The notes beneath the pieces are model-generated. The model ran no database searches. It was not told where the DNA came from and worked only from the letters and a program-made list of their open reading frames with translations. Positions 1 to 6,187 of a stretch of DNA of 9,687 nucleotides are shown here, piece after piece. The position numbers and the translations under genes are program-made. Position 1 is the stretch's first letter. Every line of letters begins with the position of its first letter. Source of the stretch: Acidobacteriota bacterium. Lineage in GTDB: Bacteria; Acidobacteriota; Blastocatellia; Pyrinomonadales; Pyrinomonadaceae. Where the stretch lies: contig JAEZJR010000040.1 of NCBI GenBank assembly GCA_023415725.1, positions 1-9,687 on the forward strand, written 5' to 3'.

Positions 1-2
1 CC

Positions 3-686
3 GCGGACGTCTACACGCAGGCGTTCAGGAACCTCGGGATCGCGAACCCGCGGGTGCTGAGGGCGACGTCGCGGCAGGACGTTTTCCACGCGAACGCGGA
101 CGAGCTGCTCGACGGGGTTTCCGGCGTCTTCATCACGGGCGGCGACCAGATGCGGCTCGTGTCGATCCTCGGCGGGACCGACTTCGCTTCGAAGCTCAGG
201 AGAATGGCTCGCGAGACCGACATCGTGATCGCCGGGACGAGCGCGGGGGCGGCTGGGATGAGCACTTCGATGATCGTTCGGGGCGAGTCGATATCGCACC
301 CTCGAAAAGATTCGGTTAGGCTCTCGCCGGGCCTCGGCTTTCTCAAAAACATCATCATCGATCAGCACTTCACCGAACGCGGCCGCATCAGCCGGCTTAT
401 CACCGCCGTTTCGTATAATCCATACAATCTCGGAATAGGGATCGACGAAAATACTGCCATAATCCTCGATCCGGACGGGGTGATGGAAGTGTTCGGGCAG
501 GGTTCGGTGACGATCGTAGACGGGTCGGATATAAGTTACAACGAGATCGCGGAAGTGGAGGAGCACGATGCTTTCAGCGTGTGCGGGGTGAAACTCCACA
601 TCCTGCGCGATGGGCTCGTTTATCAGTATCTCGAGCGGCATCCTATGCAGCCAACGACGGAATTCTTACTCCCGGATCTAGGTTAA
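3..686 (+). CDS. cphB: Cyanophycinase, 5'-truncated by the window edge
   Basis: Cyanophycinase is a serine exopeptidase of family S51 that cuts the Asp/Arg polymer cyanophycin into beta-Asp-Arg dipeptides. The frame is open from the first bases to TAA at 684-686, giving 227 visible codons. The family is roughly 270 residues, so about 45-60 N-terminal residues lie outside the window. A GTG at 54 is internal, because the codons before it already read as family sequence (VYTQAFRNLGI). Seen motifs are FITGGDQMRL, the nucleophile elbow AGTSAGA with its Ser at 240-242, IIDQHFTERGR with a conserved His at 366-368, and GIGIDENTAI with a conserved Glu at 447-449. These match the Ser/His/Glu residues known to matter in CphB. 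The gene lies 85 nt upstream of cphA, so the polymer's synthesis and breakdown genes are neighbours. Identification is secure; the true start cannot be seen. Confidence 0.95.
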   Translation, partial: ADVYTQAFRNLGIANPRVLRATSRQDVFHANADELLDGVSGVFITGGDQMRLVSILGGTDFASKLRRMARETDIVIAGTSAGAAGMSTSMIVRGESISHPRKDSVRLSPGLGFLKNIIIDQHFTERGRISRLITAVSYNPYNLGIGIDENTAIILDPDGVMEVFGQGSVTIVDGSDISYNEIAEVEEHDAFSVCGVKLHILRDGLVYQYLERHPMQPTTEFLLPDLG

Positions 687-699
687 TCAAATCATCGGC

Positions 700-760
700 C
701 ACGAATTACACAAATGACACGAATATGGAAGAAGCATTTGTGTAATTCGTGCAATTCGTG
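700..760. repeat. Inverted array of 9-nt units with a perfect 17-bp inverted repeat
   Basis: In the cphB-cphA spacer, CACGAATTACACAAATG (700-716) is the exact reverse complement of 735-751, with an 18-nt loop. Each side breaks into 9-nt units. The left side reads CACGAATTA, CACAAATGA, CACGAATAT (700-726). The right side, read on the minus strand from 760 down to 734, gives CACGAATTG, CACGAATTA, CACAAATGC. No T-tract follows the right arm, so it does not look like an intrinsic terminator. The right end runs into GGTG at 760-763, the only Shine-Dalgarno-like bases before cphA. The pattern resembles AT-rich CACGAATT-type dispersed repeats that I recall from intergenic regions of several phyla; that link is from memory. 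Confidence 0.85.
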
Positions 761-771
761 GTGATCAACAT

Positions 772-3435
772 ATGGAAATTCTTGAGATCCGTGCGCTGCG
801 CGGGCCGAATTATTGGAGCGGGTATTGGAAGAAGGTGATCGTGATGCGCCTCGATATCGGGGAGTATGAGGAGCGGCCTTCGAACAAGATCGAAGGGTTC
901 TGCGATCGGATGGCAGAGCTGATGCCTTCGCTCGATCTGCATGGGTGCAGCTACGGCGAGAAGGGCGGGTTTCTGCGGCGAGTGGAGGAAGGCACGTGGG
1001 CGGGCCACATCATTGAGCACCTCGCGCTGGAGATGCAGACCCTTGCCGGGATGGACACGGGGTACGGGCGTACGCGGGAGACCGGCGAGAAGGGGATCTA
1101 CAACGTTGTTTTCAGTTACTTCGAGGAAGAGGTCGGCCGGTATGTAGCGAAAGCCGCCGTCCGGCTTTTTCTCGCCCTGGCGGAGGGGGAAGAGCTGGAA
1201 ACTCTAAAGAAAGACCTCGCTAACGACGTGCAGAGGATGCGCGAGATCCGCGAGGAAGTGCGGTTCGGGCCATCGACCGGTGCGCTTGTCGAAGAAGCAG
1301 TGAACCGCGGCATCCCGTACATCCGCCTAAACGATCAATCGCTCGTTCAACTCGGTTATGGCGTGCACCAGAAACGTATACAGGCGACCACCACCGGGAA
1401 CACCAGCATGATCGCGGTGGATATCGCCGCAAACAAGCACGCGACCAAGACGCTTCTTGGGGATATGGGCGTGCCCGTTCCGAAAGGGTACCGCATCCGC
1501 AATGAAGATGACCTGGAAGAAACCGTAAACGCGGTCGGGTATCCGGTGGTTATTAAACCGCTCGACGGAAATCATGGAAAAGGCGCGACCGTCGGTATCA
1601 AGTCGATCGAAGACGCACGGGTCGCGTGGGACAAGGCGAAAGAGTACTCGCGATGGATCATCGTTGAGAAGGAACTGAAGGGCTCGGACTTCCGAGCGCT
1701 CGTCGTTAACAACAGGCTGATCGCGGTGGCAGAACGTGTGCCCGCCCACATCATCGGAGACGGGGAGCACACAGTCCAGGAACTTATCGACCTGACGAAT
1801 TCCGATCCGCGGCGGGGATACGGGCACGAGAAGGTGCTGACGCAGGTACAGATCGATAACCAGACGATGCGCTGTATTCAAAACGCGGGCTGCGAATTGA
1901 GTACAGTGCTGCCTGAAGGGCAGAGGTTGGTGCTGAAAACTACAGCGAACATCTCGACGGGCGGCACGGCGATCGACGTTACTGACCAGGTGCATCCGGA
2001 GAACGTTTTCCTCTTCGAGCGAATCGCCAGGATCATCGGCCTGGATGTGGCCGGGATCGACGTGATCGCCCCCAACGTGAGCGAGCCGCTAAGGGAAAAC
2101 GGCGGCGGAATTATCGAGGTGAACGCCGCGCCGGGGTTCAGAATGCACCTCGCTCCGAGCGAGGGAATCGCGCGGAACGTCGCGGAGCACGTGATCGATA
2201 TGCTCTTCCCGCCGGGAACCCCTTCGCGGATACCGATCATCTCGATCACGGGGACTAACGGCAAGACCACGACCACACGGCTGATCGCTCACATCTTTCG
2301 AAATTCGGGCCACACGGTCGGGTTCACGACCACTGACGGCACGTATATCGGGAACGAACAGATCGCGCAGGGCGACAATACCGGGCCGGTATCGGCGCAG
2401 CTCGTCTTGAAGGATCCGACGGTCGATGTGGCGGTGCTAGAGACCGCTCGCGGCGGGATCATCCGGTCGGGATTAGGGTTCGATTGCTGCGATATCGGGA
2501 TCGTGCTGAACGTCGCGGAGGACCATCTCGGATTGAAGGACGTGAACACGCTCGAGGACCTTGCACGCGTAAAATCGGTGGTCCCAAGGGCAGTCGGGAA
2601 GAGCGGTTACGCCGTGCTGAACGCCGAAGACGAACTCGTTTTCAGGATGCGTGAACTCGTCGACGGCGAGGTAGTGTGTTTCTCAATGGACGAGAACCAC
2701 CCGAACATCAAACGCCGGGCTGAACGCGGTAAGGTTTCGTGCGTTTACGAGAACGGGTACATCACCATCCTGAAAGGGAAGTGGAAGGTGCGGGTCGAGA
2801 AGGCCGTGAATATACCGCTGACTTATGGCGGCAGGGCGGAGTTCATGGTGCAGAACGTGCTGGCGGCGACGCTGGCTTGTTTCGTGCACGGGGTATCGAT
2901 CGAAGACATTCGAGTTGGCCTTACTACATTCAACGCAGGCACGGCGCAGACACCCGGACGGCTTAACTTCATCGAGGTTGGGACCACGACGGTCCTCATG
3001 GACTACGCTCACAACCCGGCGGGCGCTCGAGGTCTCACAAACTTCATCAACAAGTTGCCGAACAAATACCGCACTGCCGTGCTGAATGGAACCGGCGACC
3101 GACGGGACGACGATATTCGCGAATTCGCAAAAATCATCGCCGACAACTTCGATCGGATCGTCATCCGCCGCGGCAATTACCTGCGTGGGCGGACGGAAGA
3201 AGAGTTGTTCGGACTGCTGCAGGACGGAATCGCCCAGAGCGATAACAAACCTCAGGTGCGCGTAATACCTGAAAGCCGCGACGCCATCCATCACGCTATC
3301 AAGCATGCCCGCAAAGGAGAGCTTGTGGTGACACTGGCGGACAAAGTGCCGCAGGATATCAAGTACGTGACAGAGATTAGGGACCAAATGCTTGATGAGG
3401 GGATGAAACAGCACACAGCCGAGGCGAAAGCCTGA
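772..3435 (+). CDS. cphA: Cyanophycin synthetase, CphA1 type
   Basis: Cytoplasmic enzyme that builds cyanophycin by ATP-dependent addition of Asp to the backbone and Arg to each Asp side chain, without a ribosome. The 887-residue protein has the normal three-part layout: an N-terminal domain of about 160 residues, an ATP-grasp domain (about 215-475) with the P-loop-like DGNHGKG at 265-271, and a Mur-ligase-like domain (about 480-875). The last has a Walker A GTNGKTTTTR starting at residue 494, then TPGRLN, MDYAHNP and GTGDRRDDD. Both nucleotide sites look intact, which argues for CphA1 and against CphA2, the variant that re-uses beta-Asp-Arg dipeptides and has lost one site. The ATG at 772 gives the expected MEILEIRALRGPNYWS start. 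GGTG at 760-763 is a weak Shine-Dalgarno and abuts the upstream repeat. Co-transcription with cphB is plausible but unproven. Confidence 0.97.
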   Translation: MEILEIRALRGPNYWSGYWKKVIVMRLDIGEYEERPSNKIEGFCDRMAELMPSLDLHGCSYGEKGGFLRRVEEGTWAGHIIEHLALEMQTLAGMDTGYGRTRETGEKGIYNVVFSYFEEEVGRYVAKAAVRLFLALAEGEELETLKKDLANDVQRMREIREEVRFGPSTGALVEEAVNRGIPYIRLNDQSLVQLGYGVHQKRIQATTTGNTSMIAVDIAANKHATKTLLGDMGVPVPKGYRIRNEDDLEETVNAVGYPVVIKPLDGNHGKGATVGIKSIEDARVAWDKAKEYSRWIIVEKELKGSDFRALVVNNRLIAVAERVPAHIIGDGEHTVQELIDLTNSDPRRGYGHEKVLTQVQIDNQTMRCIQNAGCELSTVLPEGQRLVLKTTANISTGGTAIDVTDQVHPENVFLFERIARIIGLDVAGIDVIAPNVSEPLRENGGGIIEVNAAPGFRMHLAPSEGIARNVAEHVIDMLFPPGTPSRIPIISITGTNGKTTTTRLIAHIFRNSGHTVGFTTTDGTYIGNEQIAQGDNTGPVSAQLVLKDPTVDVAVLETARGGIIRSGLGFDCCDIGIVLNVAEDHLGLKDVNTLEDLARVKSVVPRAVGKSGYAVLNAEDELVFRMRELVDGEVVCFSMDENHPNIKRRAERGKVSCVYENGYITILKGKWKVRVEKAVNIPLTYGGRAEFMVQNVLAATLACFVHGVSIEDIRVGLTTFNAGTAQTPGRLNFIEVGTTTVLMDYAHNPAGARGLTNFINKLPNKYRTAVLNGTGDRRDDDIREFAKIIADNFDRIVIRRGNYLRGRTEEELFGLLQDGIAQSDNKPQVRVIPESRDAIHHAIKHARKGELVVTLADKVPQDIKYVTEIRDQMLDEGMKQHTAEAKA

Positions 3436-3447
3436 GCCTTTAGCAGA

Positions 3448-3909
3448 ATGAGCAAACCGAATATTGAGGCGCTGGTCGAATCCGGAGATACGACGACAGC
3501 CATTATTGAACTTGATAATTATGTGTCGCAATTGTGTGAATACGGCGAACGGCTGGACGAACTTTCTGCTCCTCAAAGGGTCTTTTTCCTGAATCAGAAT
3601 TTTGAGCGCGAAGTGAACAACGGCGGGTTCCACCAGTTCTTTTTCAATTCGAGCGGCGACAATGCTGAAGAGACGATCGGGGCTTTAGAGGTTATTGGAG
3701 CCAACAAGAACGCTGAATTGCTTCGGCAAGCGATCGCAAGATTTCCGGACGGGAAGGTGCTGAAGCAGCTTGATGAAAGGCAGGTATTGATGTTGAACAT
3801 TTTTGACGGTGTGGCATTCAACGACCTCGATGAGAAGTTCTTCGCTTACGAGGAACCGCTAACGGATCTGAATTTCAATTGGATCCGGAAGAATGCTGAC
3901 GGGTTCTGA
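3448..3909 (+). CDS. DUF4375 (DMP19-like) family protein
   Basis: Soluble protein of 153 residues with no signal peptide or membrane segment. The segment around residues 45-75, with FLNQNFEREVNNGGF followed by HQFFFNSSGD, matches the hallmark of the DUF4375 (DMP19-like) family as I remember it. The next helix (GALEVIGANKNAELLRQA) and the FPDGKV turn also fit. The biochemical role of the family is not established to my knowledge. It starts 12 nt after the cphA stop and is probably read from the same message, though only a poor Shine-Dalgarno (AGCAGA) precedes the ATG. Its stop lies 3 nt from the stop of the minus-strand isoaspartyl peptidase gene. A link to cyanophycin is suggested only by position. 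Confidence 0.8.
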   Translation: MSKPNIEALVESGDTTTAIIELDNYVSQLCEYGERLDELSAPQRVFFLNQNFEREVNNGGFHQFFFNSSGDNAEETIGALEVIGANKNAELLRQAIARFPDGKVLKQLDERQVLMLNIFDGVAFNDLDEKFFAYEEPLTDLNFNWIRKNADGF

Positions 3910-3912
3910 TCC

Positions 3913-5016
3913 TCATTTGTAGATATCCACTCGTATGGCGCCGTCAGCGCCCATGCACCCTCGGTACATCCCATCTGAATTGAACGGCAGCACGAAATTG
4001 CCGTTGGTATCGACAGCGATCAGTCCGCCCTCGCCTCCGATGGAGGTGAGGCGGGCGATCGTTTCGTTGGCGGCGTCTTCGAGCGAGAGGTTTTTGTATT
4101 TCATCCGGGCCGCGACGTCGAAGGCCGTGACGCCGAGCATGAAATATTCCCCGTGGCCGGTGCAGGATACCGCGCAAGTGTCGTCCGCGTAGGTGCCGAG
4201 GCCGATCAAGGAAGAATCGCCGATGCGGCCGAATTTCTTGTTGGTCATGCCGCCGGTGGAGGTCGCGGCGGCGAGGTGACCGGAGGAGTCGCAGGCGACC
4301 GCACCGACCGTACCAAGTGATTTTGGATCTTTGATCTTTGATCTTTGATTCTCGGTTCCCAAAGCATCTGGAGTATCGCCGTTGGTGCCATTGCTTTTAC
4401 TCACTTGGGGGCGGCTGATAGTGGCCGTGCTCACACCAGCCAGGGTTTCGGCAGTTGAGAGCAGGCCCGTTGGCGGATTGTCTACCGCTTCTTCAATGAT
4501 CTCCTGTTCCTCAGCGGTATGGTCGAGTTGGATGACGCCTTCTTCGCGGGCACGGAGGAGTTGCTCGTAACGGTGTTCCGTGAAGAAATATGCGTCATCG
4601 GCCGTTTCGACGCCCATCTGCTGAGCGAACTGGTTAGCCCCCTCACCTGCGAGCAGGATGTGTTCGGTGCGGCTCATCACGAGGCGGGCAAGCTTGATAG
4701 GGTTCTTTACGTTTCGGACGAACGCGACGGCTCCGGCACGGAGCGACGCTCCGTCCATGATCGCGGCGTCCATCTCGTTCTTGCCGTCGTGCGTAAAGAC
4801 GGAGCCACGACCCGCGTTGAATAGAGGGAAGTCTTCCAGAGATACGACCGCCGCCTCGACGGCGTCCATAGAACTTCCGCCGCGGTCGAGGATCTCCCAA
4901 CCCGCTCGGAGGGCCGTTTCGAGTCCCGTGCGGTATTCCGCTTCGAGTTCCGGGGTCATTGAGGAACGGACAATAGTGCCCGCACCGCCGTGGATCGCCA
5001 ATGCTATCTTGCTCAC
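3913..5016 (-). CDS. iaaA: Isoaspartyl peptidase / plant-type L-asparaginase precursor (Ntn hydrolase, family T2)
   Basis: Members of this family are made as inactive precursors that cleave themselves before a Thr, which becomes the catalytic N-terminus of the beta subunit. They hydrolyse isoaspartyl dipeptides and asparagine. In cyanobacteria a relative splits the beta-Asp-Arg released by cyanophycinase, and I infer the same job here because cphB and cphA are neighbours. Seen are IHGGAGT at residues 8-14, FNAGRGSVFT at 66-75, the cleavage site LG/TVGAVA with Thr236 (codon 4311-4309), STGGMTNKKFGRIGDSS at 253-269, and CTGHGEYF at 285-292. The alpha part is 235 residues, against 178 in E. coli IaaA. 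The excess is a hydrophilic linker (about 196-234) holding a 7-nt tandem repeat. The start is GTG at 5016, placing MSKIALAIHGGAG at the N-terminus. No Shine-Dalgarno is visible; a TAGAAT on the minus strand (5028-5023) ends 6 nt upstream, so a leaderless message is possible. Confidence 0.93.
   Translation of the reverse strand: MSKIALAIHGGAGTIVRSSMTPELEAEYRTGLETALRAGWEILDRGGSSMDAVEAAVVSLEDFPLFNAGRGSVFTHDGKNEMDAAIMDGASLRAGAVAFVRNVKNPIKLARLVMSRTEHILLAGEGANQFAQQMGVETADDAYFFTEHRYEQLLRAREEGVIQLDHTAEEQEIIEEAVDNPPTGLLSTAETLAGVSTATISRPQVSKSNGTNGDTPDALGTENQRSKIKDPKSLGTVGAVACDSSGHLAAATSTGGMTNKKFGRIGDSSLIGLGTYADDTCAVSCTGHGEYFMLGVTAFDVAARMKYKNLSLEDAANETIARLTSIGGEGGLIAVDTNGNFVLPFNSDGMYRGCMGADGAIRVDIYK
4319..4350. 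repeat. 7-nt tandem repeat inside the isoaspartyl peptidase linker
   Basis: Three exact copies of GATCTTT run from 4326 to 4346, with a near copy GATTTTG before them (4319-4325) and a partial GATT after. On the coding (minus) strand this encodes residues 223-233 (NQRSKIKDPKS), ending three residues before the catalytic Thr236. A unit of 7 is not a multiple of 3, so gain or loss of one copy would shift the frame, while a change of three copies would not. Confidence 0.9.
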
Positions 5017-5079
5017 GCTGTGATTCTACCGCAGAGTCGCCAAGGTGCGGAGTTTGAAGCAAAACTAATTAATTTGGTC

Positions 5080-5109
5080 TTGCCCGTTGACCGTTGACGA
5101 ACTTATAAT
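5080..5109 (+). promoter_or_regulatory. Possible sigma-70-type promoter for the CAP-domain gene
   Basis: A perfect -10 hexamer TATAAT (5104-5109) lies 18 nt downstream of TTGCCC (5080-5085), a partial -35 match. Transcription from here would give a leader of about 230 nt before the TTG start at 5350, covering the two hairpins and the riboswitch-like segment. This is the best promoter-like sequence in the divergent spacer, but the organism's sigma-factor preferences are unknown. Confidence 0.35.
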
Positions 5110-5168
5110 TTTCTGGTCGGGCTTTCCCACTCCTCAGCCTGACGGCCTTTTCTCTGGAATAGCCCGTT

Positions 5169-5216
5169 CATTAAGAATTTTCTTTTAATGGAAGATGAAC
5201 CAAAGGGTTCTCTTCC
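5169..5216 (+). other. Two adjacent hairpins in the 5' leader
   Basis: The first hairpin pairs CATTAAGA (5169-5176) with TCTTTTAATG territory at 5183-5190, using one G-T pair. The second pairs GGAAGA (5190-5195) and GAACC (5197-5201) with GGTTC (5206-5210) and TCTTCC (5211-5216), with T5196 bulged and an AAAG loop. Both need G5190, so they compete at the junction. Neither is followed by a long T-run, so I do not call a terminator. The rest of the 5017-5349 spacer holds the possible promoter and the riboswitch-like element. Confidence 0.45.
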
Positions 5217-5261
5217 TTGAATTATCTTCACGGATATACCCTATCCGCTGGAACCTTAACC

Positions 5262-5338
5262 GAAAAGGCAACCGCCGTTTACGCGGCGGACGCAAAGCCA
5301 GGATTCGTATGGAGCGTGCGAAACGTCCGGCTGCCGAA
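5262..5338 (+). promoter_or_regulatory. Candidate c-di-GMP-I (GEMM) riboswitch aptamer upstream of the CAP-domain gene
   Basis: GEMM aptamers have GGCAAA, then a hairpin, then GACGCAAAGCC, then a second hairpin, and end in a G(U/C)UGCCGA-like strand. Here GGCAA (5267-5271) is followed by the stem CCGCCG/CGGCGG (5272-5277 with 5284-5289), then ACGCAAAGCC (5290-5299), the most diagnostic block. A second hairpin follows (GGATTCG 5301-5307 with CGAA 5319-5322 and TCC 5326-5328), then GGCTGCCGA (5329-5337). GGCA (5267-5270) can pair with TGCC (5332-5335) to close the structure. Departures from the consensus as I remember it are one A fewer in GGCAA, no G before ACGC, and a first loop (TTTACG) that is not a GNRA tetraloop. 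The element ends 3 nt before the Shine-Dalgarno GAGG, so control of translation is a reasonable inference. Confidence 0.55.
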
Positions 5339-5340
5339 GT

Positions 5341-5344
5341 GAGG
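5341..5344 (+). promoter_or_regulatory. Shine-Dalgarno that fixes the TTG start of the CAP-domain gene
   Basis: GAGG lies 5 nt before TTG at 5350. That start puts the Lys and hydrophobic core of a signal peptide directly at the N-terminus, which supports the rare codon. The site sits immediately after the riboswitch-like element. Confidence 0.65.
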
Positions 5345-5349
5345 TCGAT

Positions 5350-5916
5350 TTGAAGCAGTCTCTTTTCCTTTCTATATTCACGATCATGGTTTTTGCGGCG
5401 GCTGCTCTGGCACAGAGCGACGCCGCTAAGCCGCGCCCTATATTGGTCGGCCTGATCGGCAAGGAACCGCAATATTCACGGACTGCGTCTCCCACACCTT
5501 CAAACAATTCACTCGGTTCGGCGACGGAGACGGAAGCACGCACATGGGATCTGATGAACGCCAGGCGTATAGCGGCGGGGCTCCCGTCACTGCAATGGGA
5601 CGAGCAACTTGTCGCCCTCGCCCGGCTGCATTCGGCGAGCATGGCGAGCGGGAAGTACTTCAGCCATCAGGATCAGCAGGGCGGATTCGTCGATGATCGA
5701 GCGTCGCGGATGGGGATAAATAACTGGCTCGCGATCGGCGAGAACATCGCCTTTATGAAGGGCTATCCGGACGCGGCATCGATGGCCGTCGAAAAATGGA
5801 TGCTCTCCCCTTCACATAAGAAGAACATTCTCAATTCGGGCTGGCGTCAATCTGCCATCGGCATGGCAGTCGCGGATGACGGTGCCGTCTATTTCACACA
5901 AGTTTTTATGTACTAG
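5350..5916 (+). CDS. Secreted CAP-domain (SCP/PR-1-like) protein
   Basis: The 188-residue protein starts with a clear signal peptide (MKQSLFLSIFTIMVFAAAALA, likely cut near residue 21), then a variable Ser/Thr-rich stretch (about 22-62). A CAP/SCP domain (about 63-188) fills the rest. Domain landmarks are WDLMNARRIAAGLPSLQWDEQL, ARLHSASMASGKYFSH with His94, IGENIA with Glu131, EKWMLSPSHKKNIL with His156, and the closing strand VYFTQVFMY. These are the His/Glu cavity residues typical of bacterial CAP proteins of the YkwD type. Function varies in this superfamily and no substrate can be assigned. It stands alone, divergent from the isoaspartyl peptidase gene, with its own leader and terminator. 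The riboswitch-like leader would suggest control by cyclic di-GMP, in keeping with a surface or matrix role; that is inference. Confidence 0.92.
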   Translation: MKQSLFLSIFTIMVFAAAALAQSDAAKPRPILVGLIGKEPQYSRTASPTPSNNSLGSATETEARTWDLMNARRIAAGLPSLQWDEQLVALARLHSASMASGKYFSHQDQQGGFVDDRASRMGINNWLAIGENIAFMKGYPDAASMAVEKWMLSPSHKKNILNSGWRQSAIGMAVADDGAVYFTQVFMY

Positions 5917-5951
5917 AAAGGTTTAATTTAGCAAACGCAGCTAAAACTCAC

Positions 5952-5985
5952 GCGTGTCGGTGCAGGAACACCGGCACGCTTTTTT
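5952..5985 (+). terminator. Intrinsic terminator after the CAP-domain gene
   Basis: An 11-bp GC-rich stem (GCGTGTCGGTG at 5952-5962 with 5969-5979, one T-G wobble) closes a six-base loop CAGGAA and is followed at once by six Ts (5980-5985). It lies 35 nt past the CAP stop and isolates that gene from ispE. Confidence 0.9.
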
Positions 5986-6130
5986 CTTTGGTTCCGCATA
6001 CAGTTCTGTTCGTCTTGTTCTTTTGATAAAGATCTTAAACCACTGAACAAGAAGAATAGGAAGTCGAAGATGAATAGAAGAATGGAACCAAGGAAAACAC
6101 GGAAGACATGGAAAATCACGGAATTTTGCG
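5983..6130. repeat. Long imperfect inverted repeat followed by CACGGAA-type short-period units
   Basis: TTTCTTTGGTTCC (5983-5995) pairs with GGAACCAAGGAAA (6084-6096) over 13 bp with one wobble. Nested inside, TCTTGTTC (6013-6020) is the exact reverse complement of GAACAAGA (6045-6052). Directly after come three related units, CACGGAAGA (6098), CATGGAAAAT (6107) and CACGGAATTTT (6117). This accounts for most of the roughly 200 nt between the terminator and ispE. I see no convincing promoter for ispE here. Confidence 0.6.
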
Positions 6131-6187
6131 TGTGTCGGTCATGTGTTTTGGTTCGTATTAGAACTGACCGGTGGCGATGTGTATTCT

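Noticed and set aside
54..56. GTG as the true start of cyanophycinase
   Set aside because: The frame is open to the window edge and the upstream codons already read as cyanophycinase sequence, so the gene is truncated rather than starting here.
700..760. CRISPR array or intrinsic terminator
   Set aside because: Units are 9 nt with no spacers and in inverted orientation, and no T-tract follows the 17-bp stem.
706..1020. Minus-strand reading frame of 104 codons over the start of cphA
   Set aside because: Its C-terminal part (TNCTNYTNASSIF and onward) is just the translated 9-nt repeat, and the rest lies antisense to cphA.
1327..1995. Minus-strand reading frame of 222 codons inside cphA
   Set aside because: Fully antisense to the ATP-grasp domain coding region, with no family-like motif.
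2683..3633. Minus-strand reading frame of 316 codons
   Set aside because: It lies antisense across cphA and the DUF4375 gene, whose sense products match known families; the antisense product has no recognisable motif.
5094..5109. TTGACG and TATAAT as a promoter pair
   Set aside because: The two hexamers are only about 4 nt apart, far from the 16-18 nt needed; TTGCCC at 5080 has proper spacing instead.
6143..6187. Upstream GTG start for ispE
   Set aside because: It would add 15 residues unlike IspE family N-termini, from repeat-derived DNA; the ATG at 6188 places LPSFAKINL as expected.
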